Below are positions 18,693-27,278 of a stretch of DNA of 64,000 bases, one piece after another (position 1 is the first letter of the stretch; each line of letters opens with the position of its first letter). The position numbers and the translations under genes were made by a program. Under the pieces are notes generated by a model. It saw only the letters and a list, made by a program, of their open reading frames with translations. It made no database searches and was not told the origin of the DNA. Where the stretch lies: NCBI RefSeq assembly GCF_004116405.1, contig NZ_SDIC01000006.1, forward strand, positions 248,001-312,000, given 5' to 3'. This DNA comes from Halegenticoccus tardaugens. Lineage in GTDB: Archaea; Halobacteriota; Halobacteria; Halobacteriales; Haloferacaceae.

Positions 18693-18827
18693 ATGAAAGA
18701 AGACGACCTCAAATCGTACCTGGCGGAGAACCCACGGATGATCGGCGTCCTGTTCACGATGGTGCTGCTGCTCGCGCAAGCGGGGAACGCGGCCGCAGGT
18801 TACGCGACGGCGTGCGCCGGCCCCTGA
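18693..18827 (+). CDS. 44-residue membrane peptide (DUF7503-like), partner candidate of CHAT protein
   Basis: Reads MKEDDLKSYLAENPRMIGVL, then a hydrophobic run FTMVLLLAQAGNAAAG and a short tail ending ACAGP. The layout is a charged N-terminal helix, one membrane segment of 18-20 residues, and a small tail with one Cys. I recall very short haloarchaeal proteins with the same ENPRMIG...LLLxQAGxAAAG signature (DUF7503), function unknown. A good TATA-like element lies upstream. It is convergent with, and 40 bp from, the stop of the CHAT-domain gene. Confidence 0.75.
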   Translation: MKEDDLKSYLAENPRMIGVLFTMVLLLAQAGNAAAGYATACAGP

Positions 18828-18867
18828 AGGAAAATCCAACCGCGTTAGATTCTGGAATCCGTACGAG

Positions 18868-20934
18868 CTATATATCAGCCGTATCGAGGTCGGTGGTCCA
18901 CGTTAACTCGCCGTCGAAAAGCAACGGGAGTTCCTCGACGCTGAGCGTTTCACGAATCTCCGTAGCCGAAACTGCGTACGTTTCGACCTCTCCGGACGCG
19001 ATGTAGTGCACTCCGGGCTCTCCGTTGAACGTCCCCGCTATCGTCCCCATCCCGTGCGTCGACGTGGGATACATCTTCGGCGTGATCTCGTACCCCTCTC
19101 CGAGCGTCTCGACTCGCAGGAGCACCGGCGTCCGACTGTCCGACTGCACCACGTCGAGGTTCCCGTCGCCGACGACGATGTAGTGGCCGCCGACGATCGA
19201 CTCGTCCTTTGCGATGTCCAGCGCCGCCCGCAACGGGAACCCCTGATTCAACAGCCGGACCATCGTCTTGCCGACGTTCACCGCCCCGCTGTTTATCACC
19301 TCCGCGAGGGTCACGACGCCGCCGATCGCGCCGCCGTCGATGAGCGCCATTCCCTGCTCGTAGGAGCTACAGGCGTTCAGGAAGAACGCGTCGACGCCGA
19401 CGGCGTCGATCCCGCGCGCGTCCAGCCGCCCGTCGGCGCACTCGAACCCCGCGTCGTCGATGTGTCCGATGTAGTGGAGGAAATCGCCGTCCGTCTCGAC
19501 GACGGCGCGGAGCGCCTCGGTCGAGAGGTTCCGGTGGATTCGCACGTCGAACGGGAGGTCGTCGCGGGTGCCGTACACCTGCGCCGCGAGGTCCCCCTCT
19601 TCGTCCATCGCCGGGTCGTTGCAGACGACCGTGATGTCGATGTCGCCGTCGGACGCCTCCCGCCCGAGGCGGTTGCGAAACGCCCGCACGGACGCCTTGC
19701 TCGCGCCGATCGGCGCGTCGTCGCCGGCCCACGCCTGTTCGATCGAGTTCGCTTCCGCCGGCTGGATCAACGCGGGGGACTCGACCGACGCCCCCGCCGC
19801 GCTACGGGTGAACTCGTCCCGCGTGAAGTCGTCTATCGCCGCCATCTGCGCCTCCGACGGTGAGATCGACCGTCCCTCCGGGAGCCGGATGACCGCGAGA
19901 TCGTTCACGAGAAACGGCAGCAACTCGGCGTTCTCCGGGGTGGGATCGACGTGCGTCGTCAGCTTCCACTCCGGCAGGTGCGGCTCGACGACGGCGTACG
20001 GCACGTCGAGGTACGCCCGGAGCTGCGACGCGAGCGGCCGGTCGTAGAGGTCCGCGAAGTCGAGGTCGACAAGCCCCTCGACCGCCCGCCGCTCGTGCAG
20101 GTCGACCTCGTAGTAGCCTTCCGTCCGGGTGAGACAGTCGAGGAAGAACGCCTGCTTGAGGACGCGTTCCGCCTCGCTCTCGAACCCTCGCGGCGTCTCC
20201 AGCGAGTGCTCGAACCCGTCGTCGGTGACGAGCCGCGCCGCCGGGCCGGGCTCGACCCGCGCGCCGAAATAGTACGAGAGCGGCGCGACGGGGTACACGT
20301 ACCGCAGCTCCGGCGGAACCTCGATCCGGACCCCCGTCTCCGGCGGTTCCAGCTCGGACGGCACGCGGACCGCGTCGCCGAGTTCGACGGTCGGCGGGTG
20401 CCCGCGCAGGGTCGGGTACGACCGCTCGCACGTCGTGGTTTTCAACGCCGACCCGAGTGCCGACACCGCCCGCATGAGGGCGCGCGGATCGCCCGTCGTC
20501 GTGATCGTCGCCGCCGGGCGCTCGTGGTGCGAGCGCGCGCCGACGAGCAGTTCGTCCGTCCGCTCGAGTTCGATCGAGATCCGATTCTCGGTCGCGCTCA
20601 CCCGCAACGGGCCGTCCGCCCGGACGTACAGCTTTATCGGAGCGCACAGCTCCACGCTGTACCGTCCGGCCGGAAATTCGCAGGCGTCGAAGTGGGCCAC
20701 CTCGGCGCGCATCGCGCCGTCGGCGTCCCTGACGTACGTGGCCACGACGCTGGGCAGCGTCACAGTCCTCGCCCGAATCGAGACAGCGTCGTCGACGGGA
20801 AACCGGAAGCGGTCCGGATCGGCCGGCGTCAACGTCTCGAATGCGTCCGTTTCGAGCGTGTACTGCCGACGCTCGATCGCGTCGGAAACTGTCACTCCGT
20901 CGCACTCGGCCGACCGGGTGAACGAGACGCTCAC
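18868..20934 (-). CDS. CHAT-domain (caspase-like) protein
   Basis: 688 residues. The last 250 or so form a CHAT domain, a caspase/separase-clan cysteine peptidase fold: DFLHYIGHIDD gives the catalytic His (His491) and AFFLNACSSYEQG the catalytic Cys (Cys522), followed by GGVVTLAEVINSGAV and a helical tail. The N-terminal 400 residues are a separate beta-rich, presumably sensing or binding region (YYFGARVEPGPAARLV and similar) that I do not recognise. There is no signal peptide or membrane helix. A likely promoter TATA (GTTTTTGTAAAT) is about 75 nt upstream, implying a leader. Substrate and trigger are unknown. The 44-residue membrane peptide gene converges on it. Confidence 0.88.
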   Translation of the reverse strand: MSVSFTRSAECDGVTVSDAIERRQYTLETDAFETLTPADPDRFRFPVDDAVSIRARTVTLPSVVATYVRDADGAMRAEVAHFDACEFPAGRYSVELCAPIKLYVRADGPLRVSATENRISIELERTDELLVGARSHHERPAATITTTGDPRALMRAVSALGSALKTTTCERSYPTLRGHPPTVELGDAVRVPSELEPPETGVRIEVPPELRYVYPVAPLSYYFGARVEPGPAARLVTDDGFEHSLETPRGFESEAERVLKQAFFLDCLTRTEGYYEVDLHERRAVEGLVDLDFADLYDRPLASQLRAYLDVPYAVVEPHLPEWKLTTHVDPTPENAELLPFLVNDLAVIRLPEGRSISPSEAQMAAIDDFTRDEFTRSAAGASVESPALIQPAEANSIEQAWAGDDAPIGASKASVRAFRNRLGREASDGDIDITVVCNDPAMDEEGDLAAQVYGTRDDLPFDVRIHRNLSTEALRAVVETDGDFLHYIGHIDDAGFECADGRLDARGIDAVGVDAFFLNACSSYEQGMALIDGGAIGGVVTLAEVINSGAVNVGKTMVRLLNQGFPLRAALDIAKDESIVGGHYIVVGDGNLDVVQSDSRTPVLLRVETLGEGYEITPKMYPTSTHGMGTIAGTFNGEPGVHYIASGEVETYAVSATEIRETLSVEELPLLFDGELTWTTDLDTADI

Positions 20935-21032
20935 GGCGCTCGCCCCCTTCCCCCGCTTCGTTCCCGGGCCGCCGGAGTCATACGACCGTCGTTTTTCACC
21001 GGATTTACAAAAACTTACCGACGAGTTGAAAA

Positions 21033-21719
21033 CTACCCCGAGAGGAACGTCCGAATCGCCTTCCCGTACAGAGCCGGCGCTCGCCGCCGCGACCCCGAGA
21101 GCGCCGTTTGCAAAGCGCCGGTCGCGTCGTCCAACACGCCCGCTCCGTGCCCGACGAGAATCCGCTCCGGTCGGAGCCCGCCCAGCGGCCGGGTCGGCGG
21201 GAGGAGCCGCCGCATCGGGTGGACGCCGAGGCGCTCGCCGCCGACGCGGAAGAAGTCGCTCGTTCCGACGGATTCGGGGACGAGCAGGGTGCCGTCAGCC
21301 TCGCGGTACAGGCCGACCTCCTGCCAGGGCGGCACCGACCAGTCCGCGACCGTGAGCGCGCGGTACCCGGTGTCGGCGAGTTCCCGCCCGAACCGCTCGA
21401 CGGGCGCGTCGAGTTTCGACGCGACGCCGGTCATCCAGTCGGGAACGTACACCGGCGCGTCGTGTCGCTCCGCGAGAGCTGCGGCGTCCCGTCGGTGGCG
21501 GTCGAGTCCGACGACCACGCCCGCGACCTCGCCGAACTCGGCGAGCAACTCGTCCACCCCCCGCGCGTCGACCGGGTCGACGACCCACACCTCGCCGTCG
21601 ACCGCGAGCGCGTGGCTGGCGCGCTGCATCGCCTCCTCGGGGTACGCGATCCAGCCGACGCCGCCCTCCCACCGGTCGATCTCGCGCAGGTCGGTCGTCC
21701 CCTCGCCTTTGAGCTTCAT
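21033..21719 (-). CDS. haloarchaeal protein resembling a degenerate metallo-beta-lactamase fold
   Basis: 228 residues from the ATG at 21719, supported by a TATA-like GATTATGC 27 nt upstream; an alternative ATG at 21746 lies inside that element. Strand order and motifs (EVWVVDPVDARGVDELL, VAGVVVGLDRHRRDAAALA, PVYVPDWM, ERILVGHGAGVL) follow a metallo-beta-lactamase plan in which the metal H-X-H-X-D-H motif has become D-R-H-R-R-D-A, so hydrolase activity is doubtful. Soluble, function unknown. Confidence 0.7.
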   Translation of the reverse strand: MKLKGEGTTDLREIDRWEGGVGWIAYPEEAMQRASHALAVDGEVWVVDPVDARGVDELLAEFGEVAGVVVGLDRHRRDAAALAERHDAPVYVPDWMTGVASKLDAPVERFGRELADTGYRALTVADWSVPPWQEVGLYREADGTLLVPESVGTSDFFRVGGERLGVHPMRRLLPPTRPLGGLRPERILVGHGAGVLDDATGALQTALSGSRRRAPALYGKAIRTFLSG

Positions 21720-21840
21720 GCGCCGAATGTAGGACGGAAGGCGCATAATCCCTCCGACGGGCGGTCCCGCGTCCGTGGCCGTCCCCACGCGGTAGTCGCC
21801 GCACGCGGATACTTTACCGTCCGCGCGCGTACCGCGGACG

Positions 21841-22563
21841 ATGCTCGACGCACTCTCCCACCTCGCGCTCGAAGTGAAGTACCTGGACCGCGCGCGCGGG
21901 TTCTACGTCGACCGCCTCGGACTGACGCCGACGGAGGAGACCGATACCGAGGTGGCCTTCTCGCTCGGCGGAGGCGATCGGCGCGACGACGGCACCACGC
22001 AGTTGATCCTCCGCCGCCCGTCCCGCGTCCCCCGCGGCGGCCTCCACGTCCACTACGCGTTCTCAACGTCCGAAGCGGCGTACGAGGGGTGGCTCGAACG
22101 GCTGGCCGACCTCGACCCGGAGGAACACACGTTCGGGTCGTACCGGTCGCTCTACGTCGACGATCCCGACGACCACTGCGTCGAGATCGGCGGCCTCGCG
22201 GACGGGGGCACCGACGTCGGTCTCGTCGGGATCTTCGAGGTCGTCCTCGAAGTCGTCGACCTCGATCGATCGGAGGAGCTGTACTCGGCACTCGGGTTCG
22301 AGACGGTCGACCGCGGCGACGAGCGCCGGAGAGTTCGGCTCCGAAGCCCGTTCGGCCTCGACCTCGAACTGTGGGAACCGCAACTGGGGCTCGCGGACGC
22401 CCGCGGCGGCGTCCACGTCGACCTCGCGTTCGATGCCGGGGATCCCGACGGCGCGGCCGACGCGATCGACCGGTGGGTCTGCGAACGCGAGCGCGTCGGC
22501 GACGGCGTCCGGGTATCCGATCCCGACGGGCACTCGCTGACGTTCGTTCGCGCGTCCCGGTGA
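21841..22563 (+). CDS. VOC superfamily protein (glyoxalase/extradiol dioxygenase-like), two modules
   Basis: 240 residues made of two beta-alpha-beta-beta-beta modules: LSHLALEVKYLDRARGFYVDRLGLTP (split by the start of a glyoxalase-type module) and, from about residue 125, IFEVVLEVVDLDRSEELYSALGFE. DPDDHCVEIGG and DPDGHSLTFV are the paired strands that carry a metal ligand Glu or nearby residue in this superfamily. It could be a catechol-type dioxygenase or a binding protein; the metal ligands are not complete enough to say. ATACTTTA lies 27 nt upstream. Divergent from the degenerate beta-lactamase-fold gene. Confidence 0.85.
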   Translation: MLDALSHLALEVKYLDRARGFYVDRLGLTPTEETDTEVAFSLGGGDRRDDGTTQLILRRPSRVPRGGLHVHYAFSTSEAAYEGWLERLADLDPEEHTFGSYRSLYVDDPDDHCVEIGGLADGGTDVGLVGIFEVVLEVVDLDRSEELYSALGFETVDRGDERRRVRLRSPFGLDLELWEPQLGLADARGGVHVDLAFDAGDPDGAADAIDRWVCERERVGDGVRVSDPDGHSLTFVRASR

Positions 22564-22594
22564 ACCGCGGCCTCGATCGAAAACGGGAGGCGGG

Positions 22595-22882
22595 CTATAG
22601 TCTGCTCCTGTCGATCTCGACGTCCGGCGGGCTCACGACGAGGAACTTCCGAAAGTGCATCAGCTCGCCGCCCATGTCCTTGATCTCGCGCGCGAAGCCC
22701 GACGCGAGGACGTTGAGGTCGCCCTCGATCGCGAGGACGAGGACGTTCCCCGCGTCGACGTTTCGGATCCACTCGTCGGGGTCCGTCTCCCCGTCGAGGA
22801 TCCCGAGCACCACGTCCCCCGCGATCCCGTCCTCCTCCATCTGCTCTTCCGCGTTGCGGAGATCGAGGTCGAAGTCGCTCAT
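22595..22882 (-). CDS. DUF5779 family haloarchaeal protein
   Basis: 95 residues, MSDFDLDLRNAEEQMEEDG at the start, then GDVVLGILDGETDPDEWI, VLVLAIEGDLNVLASGFA and GGELMHFRKFLVVSPP. I recall this as the DUF5779 family, restricted to haloarchaea and of unknown function; the alternating strands suggest a small soluble alpha/beta protein. CGTTTTTCTC lies 27 nt upstream of the start on the reverse strand. Confidence 0.85.
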   Translation of the reverse strand: MSDFDLDLRNAEEQMEEDGIAGDVVLGILDGETDPDEWIRNVDAGNVLVLAIEGDLNVLASGFAREIKDMGGELMHFRKFLVVSPPDVEIDRSRL

Positions 22883-23220
22883 ATCCGCCCCTCGATTCCG
22901 GGCGAGAAAAACGTTCGGAACGACCCGTCCCGCCCCGCCGTCGGGACGGGATCGCTCTTGACGTCCGTCCACTCGACGGCGCGCGCGAACCCACTCGAAT
23001 ATAATTTCTAAAATTCACAGATGAATTTTTACCCCGCCCGGTCGATCGACCGGCCGCGCACGCCGACCCATATTAGTGATATTAGGACGTTCGTCGAAAT
23101 ATAGGTCGATTACGTCGGTCGATTTCTCGAACCCGTCGGCGTCGTGACAGTGATCGTCGATTGCCACCAACTGTCTCAGGGACAGACTTATATACGGGAT
23201 GCGCACTCGTAGCGAACACG
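22883..23220. other. 338-bp intergenic region with leuA promoter and AT-rich repeats
   Basis: Holds the divergent promoters of the DUF5779 gene and of leuA. An AT-rich stretch at 22997-23030 and two direct copies of ATATTAG (23070-23076 and 23079-23085, separated by TG) are possible regulatory sites. No gene or RNA gene was recognised. Confidence 0.5.
23187..23195 (+). promoter_or_regulatory. TATA-like element for leuA
   Basis: CTTATATAC is centred 30 nt upstream of the ATG at 23221, so the message should begin almost at that codon. This is the main evidence that translation of leuA starts at 23221 and not downstream. Confidence 0.6.
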
Positions 23221-24448
23221 ATGTCCAACAACGACACTGAGGACTCGTCGGTAACCAGTCCGGCGGGTCGAGTTCTTCCAGGGCACACTGGACTGCACTT
23301 CTGAAATCGAAACCGTACGAATCTTCGACACGACGCTCCGCGACGGAGAGCAGTCGCCGCGCACCTCGTTCAGCTACGACGACAAGCGCGAGCTGGCGGC
23401 GACGCTCGACGGGATGGGAACCCACGTCATCGAGGCGGGTTTCCCCGTCAACTCCGACGCGGAGTTCGAGGCCGTGAGCGACATCGCCGCCGCGACGGAC
23501 GCGACCACGTGCGGGCTGGCCCGCGTGGTCGACGGCGACGTGGAGGCGGCGCTCGACTCCGGCGTCGACATGGTACACGTGTTCGTGAGCACGAGCGACG
23601 TGCAGCTGCGCGACTCGATGCACGCCTCCCGCGAGGAGGCCAAAGAGCGGGCGGTCGCGTCGGTCGAACGCGTCCGCGAGGCGGGCGTCGAGGTGATGTT
23701 CTCGCCGATGGACGCGACCAGAACGGACGAGTCGTTCCTCGTCGAGGTCGTCGAAGCCGTCTCCGAGGCGGGCGTCGACTGGATCAACGTCCCCGACACG
23801 TGCGGCGTCGCGACGCCGACGCGCTTTGGCGACCTGATCCGGCTCGTCACGGCGCACACCGACGCCCGCGTCGACGTGCACACGCACGACGACTTCGGGC
23901 TGGCCTCGGCGAACGCGCTGGCCGGCTTCGAGGCCGGCGCGCACCAGGCGCAGGTGTCGGTCAACGGGATCGGCGAACGCGCCGGCAACGCTGCCTACGA
24001 GGAGGTCGTCATGGCGGCAGAGAGCATCTACGGCGTCGACACCGGGATCGACACGACGCGGATCACGGAGCTGTCGCGGACGGTCGAGGAGAAGTCCGAC
24101 ATCCCCGTCCCCGCGAACAAGCCGGTCGTCGGTCGCAACGCCTTCTCCCACGAGAGCGGCATCCACGCGGCGGGCGTCATCGAGAACTCGGACACGTTCG
24201 AACCGGGCGTGATGACCCCCGAGATGGTCGGCGCGAGCCGCGAGTTCGTGCTGGGCAAACACACCGGCACGCACTCCGTCCGGATGCGGCTGGAGGACGC
24301 CGGCTACCGCCCGACCGACGCCGAAGTCACGCAGGTTACCCGGCGGGTGAAGGACTTCGGCGCGGAGAAACGCCGCGTCACGGTGTCCGAACTGGAGCGG
24401 TTCGCCCGGGAGATCGGCGTCGATCGCAAGGAGGAGGTCAGGGCGTAG
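23221..24448 (+). CDS. leuA: 2-isopropylmalate synthase family (LeuA), apparent frameshift near the 5' end
   Basis: Condenses acetyl-CoA with 2-oxoisovalerate in leucine synthesis (or pyruvate, if a citramalate synthase). From 23315 the frame reads VRIFDTTLRDGEQSPRTSFS, the catalytic Arg-Asp signature, with metal His-X-His in VDVHTHDDFGLASANAL and GIGERAGNAAYEEV later. This frame has no ATG, GTG or TTG between the stop at 23252-23254 and the ATG at 23414, which lies beyond the catalytic motif. The promoter-supported ATG at 23221 is in another frame (MSNNDTEDSSVTSPAG) that stops at about 23304. A single extra base in the GGCGGG run near 23262-23267 would join the two. About 400 residues, without the C-terminal LeuA regulatory domain. 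Confidence 0.85.
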
Positions 24449-24540
24449 GATGGTTCGACCGCCGATCGCACCGTCCGGAGAGCGCCGGGTGGCGCGCGAC
24501 GGTCGACCATCGAGCAACGATTGCGCGCCGCGAAAGGATT

Positions 24541-24675
24541 ATGAGCGTCCGCGTGATTCGGGTTCACACGATGATTCGGCGCGCCGCCGCCCGTCGCACG
24601 CAGGCCGCGAGCGCGCGGTCCGCCCGCGGCGACGTGGCCGCCGTCCGGTCGCTCATTATTGTAGGGGCAGCCTAG
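24541..24675 (+). CDS. 44-codon ORF before ilvB, possible branched-chain leader peptide
   Basis: ATG at 24541 opens a short frame with an Arg/Ala-rich middle and a hydrophobic end: MSVRVIRVHTMIRRAAARRT at the start, then RSLIIVGAA at the stop. Eleven of 44 residues are Val, Ile or Leu. It lies in the gap between leuA and ilvB on the same strand, where bacterial ilv operons carry attenuation leaders such as IvbL. No clear terminator hairpin follows. It may be a leader peptide, a small protein, or chance; an internal ATG at 24571 is an alternative start. Confidence 0.4.
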   Translation: MSVRVIRVHTMIRRAAARRTQAASARSARGDVAAVRSLIIVGAA

Positions 24676-24784
24676 CCCCTCACTACCCCACGTTCAGATT
24701 CGGCGTCGAACCGTTTTCCGACAGCCACGCGGTCATCCGCACGATGTACACCACAGATCGACGACACCACACACGCGACAATCG

Positions 24785-24790
24785 AGGAGG
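24785..24790 (+). promoter_or_regulatory. Shine-Dalgarno sequence of ilvB
   Basis: GGAGGG lies about 8 nt before the ATG at 24799. Most genes here look leaderless, so a good ribosome binding site implies ilvB is translated from a message that starts well upstream, as expected inside the leu/ilv operon. Confidence 0.6.
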
Positions 24791-24798
24791 GACAGCAC

Positions 24799-26565
24799 AT
24801 GAGTGAACGCGCGACGCAGGCGACACCGGAGGAAGAACGGGACGCGGACGGGACGAACGCCGGGGCGGACGCGCCCCCCGTCACGTCCGGCGCGGAGTCG
24901 CTCGTCCGCGCGCTCGAAAACGAGGGCGTCGAGGCCATGTTCGGCGTGCAGGGCGGGGCGATCATGCCCGTCTACGACGCGCTGTATCACTCCGACGTCC
25001 GGCACGTCATGATGGCCCACGAACAGGGCGCGGCCCACGCCGCGAGCGCCTACGGCGCGGTCAGGGGCGAGCCGGGCGTCTGCCTCGCCACGTCGGGGCC
25101 GGGCGCGACGAACCTCGTCACCGGCATCGCCGACGCCAACATGGACTCGGACGGCCTGCTTGCGTTGACCGGACAGGTCCCGTCGACCATGGTCGGCTCG
25201 GACGCCTTCCAGGAGACGGACACGACGGGCATCACCGCGCCGGTCACGAAACACAACTACTTCGCGGGCGACGCGGACACGGTCGGCGACACGGTCGGCG
25301 AGGCGCTCGCGCTCGCGGGTACCGGCCGGCCGGGACCGACGCTCGTCGACCTGCCCAAGGACGCCACGCTCGGCGAGACGGGCCGCGAGCCCGGTCCGGC
25401 GCGGCTGCCCGAGACGTGCGCGCCGCAACTGGAGGCCGACGAGGACGCGGTGGCGCTCGCCGCGCGCGCGATCGAGCGCGCGGACAAGCCGCTCCTGCTC
25501 TTCGGCGGCGGCGTGATCAAGGGCGACGCGACCGACGTCGCCCGCGAGTTCGCGGTCGAACACGGCATCCCCGTCGCCGAGACGATGCCCGCGATCGGCG
25601 CGATGCCGGACGACCACGAACTCTGCCTGGAGTGGGCGGGGATGCACGGCACCGGGTACGCGAACATGGCGATCACGCACACCGACACGCTGATCGCCGT
25701 GGGTTGCCGGTTCGACGACCGCCTCACCGGCGGCGTCGACACGTTCGCGCCGGAGGCGGAGGTCGTCCACGTCGACATCGACCCCGCCGAGATCTCGAAG
25801 AACGTCCACGCGGACTACCCGTTGATCGGCGACGCGGGGCGGGTGCTGGAACAGCTCGCCGAGGAGCTCGAACGGCCGCCTGACGCCCGCGAGTGGCGCG
25901 AGCAGTGTCTGACGTGGAAGGAGGAGTACCCGATGGACTACGCCACGCCGGACGACGAACCGCTGAAGCCGCAGTTCGTCGTCGAGGCGCTCGACGAGGC
26001 CACGTCCGACCGCGCGATCGTCACGACCGGCGTCGGCCAACACCAGATGTGGGCCGCCCAGTACTGGACGTTCCGCCACCCGCGGACGTGGATCTCCTCG
26101 CACGGGCTGGGGACGATGGGATACGGCCTGCCCGCCGCCATCGGCGCGCGCCTCGCCGCCGAGGACGACCAGGAGGTCGTCTGCGTCGACGGCGACGCCT
26201 CCTTCCTGATGACGCTGCAGGAGCTTTCGGTCGCGGTCCGCGAGAACCTCGACGTCACGGTCGCCGTCCTCAACAACGAGTACATCGGGATGGTCCGACA
26301 GTGGCAGGACGCCTTCTTCGACGGCCGTCGGATGGCCGCGGACTACGGCTGGTGTCCGGAGTTCGACAAGCTGTCCGAGGCGTTCGGCGCTCGCGGCTGG
26401 TCCGTCGACGACTACGACGACGTCGCGCCCGCGATCGAGGCGGCGCTGGACCACGACGGGCCGTCCGTCATCGACTTCCGGATCGATCCGGCGGAGAACG
26501 TCTACCCGATGGTCGCGAGCGGCGGCGCGAACGGGAAATTCGCCCTGTCGGAGGACCAGCTATGA
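24799..26565 (+). CDS. ilvB: acetolactate synthase large subunit
   Basis: Thiamine-diphosphate enzyme that makes 2-acetolactate (valine, leucine) or 2-aceto-2-hydroxybutyrate (isoleucine). 588 residues. The N-terminal pyrimidine-binding domain has MFGVQGGAIMPVYDAL and the catalytic Glu in MAHEQGAAHAASAYG; a central FAD-type domain follows; the C-terminal pyrophosphate-binding domain has VCVDGDASFLMTLQEL and NNEYIGMVRQWQ, the Asp-Asn metal motif. The first 35 residues are an acidic extension. It overlaps ilvN by four bases (ATGA). Confidence 0.96.
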   Translation: MSERATQATPEEERDADGTNAGADAPPVTSGAESLVRALENEGVEAMFGVQGGAIMPVYDALYHSDVRHVMMAHEQGAAHAASAYGAVRGEPGVCLATSGPGATNLVTGIADANMDSDGLLALTGQVPSTMVGSDAFQETDTTGITAPVTKHNYFAGDADTVGDTVGEALALAGTGRPGPTLVDLPKDATLGETGREPGPARLPETCAPQLEADEDAVALAARAIERADKPLLLFGGGVIKGDATDVAREFAVEHGIPVAETMPAIGAMPDDHELCLEWAGMHGTGYANMAITHTDTLIAVGCRFDDRLTGGVDTFAPEAEVVHVDIDPAEISKNVHADYPLIGDAGRVLEQLAEELERPPDAREWREQCLTWKEEYPMDYATPDDEPLKPQFVVEALDEATSDRAIVTTGVGQHQMWAAQYWTFRHPRTWISSHGLGTMGYGLPAAIGARLAAEDDQEVVCVDGDASFLMTLQELSVAVRENLDVTVAVLNNEYIGMVRQWQDAFFDGRRMAADYGWCPEFDKLSEAFGARGWSVDDYDDVAPAIEAALDHDGPSVIDFRIDPAENVYPMVASGGANGKFALSEDQL

Positions 26566-27257
26566 CGGGCGGATTGGACGGCCCGGCACCCAAAGAACGG
26601 CCGCACCCCGACGGCCGGCGCAACGCGCAGGGGATCCGCATCGATCCCGAGGCGGAGGCCGACCCCGCGGTGCGGACCGCGGTCGTCTCCGCGCTCGTCG
26701 AACACGAGCCGGGCGTCCTCTCGCGCGTCTCCGGGCTGTTCTCCCGGCGGCAGTTCAACATCGAGAGCCTCACGGTCGGCCCGACGACCGTCGCCGGCAA
26801 CGCCCGGATCACGCTGGTCGTCGAGGAGACCGACCCCGGCATCGACCAGGTGAAAAAACAGCTCGCGAAGCTCAAACCGGTCATCTCCGTCGGCGAACTC
26901 GACGGCGACGCCGTCCGGGCGGAGCTGGTCCTCCTGAAGGTGCGCGGCGACGAACCGGATAAGGTCCACGCCATCACCCGCATGTACCAGGGCCAGACGC
27001 TGGACGCCGGCCCCCGGACGATCACGGTCCAGATCACCGGCGACCAGGGGAAGATCGACGACGCCGTCGACGCCTTCCGCCAGTTCGGTATCATCGAGAT
27101 CGCCCGGACCGGCCAGACCGCGCTCGCGCGCGGCGACACGCCGACCACGCCCGGCGAGGAGCCGGCGCACGCCCGCGCGCGGGCCGATGGGGCCGAAGAG
27201 GCGCACGCGGACGGCGGCGAGACGGACCGAGACGAGACCGAAACACACGACCCCTGA
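26562..27257 (+). CDS. ilvN: acetolactate synthase small (regulatory) subunit
   Basis: 231 residues from the ATG at 26562 that overlaps the ilvB stop. An ACT domain (VVSALVEHEPGVLSRVSGLFSRRQFNIESL, split as in IlvN/IlvH) binds valine for feedback control, and a second alpha/beta domain (LVLLKVRGDEPDKVHAI) packs against it. The first 38 residues and the last 45 (acidic, Glu/Ala/Asp-rich) are haloarchaeal extensions. It activates IlvB and confers feedback inhibition. Confidence 0.95.
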   Translation: MTGGLDGPAPKERPHPDGRRNAQGIRIDPEAEADPAVRTAVVSALVEHEPGVLSRVSGLFSRRQFNIESLTVGPTTVAGNARITLVVEETDPGIDQVKKQLAKLKPVISVGELDGDAVRAELVLLKVRGDEPDKVHAITRMYQGQTLDAGPRTITVQITGDQGKIDDAVDAFRQFGIIEIARTGQTALARGDTPTTPGEEPAHARARADGAEEAHADGGETDRDETETHDP

Positions 27258-27278
27258 CGACACACACCACGACATACG

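Noticed and set aside
23082..23288. 68-codon reverse frame over the leuA promoter
   Set aside because: It overlaps the leuA promoter and start, has no domain, and its composition is Arg/Ser-rich.
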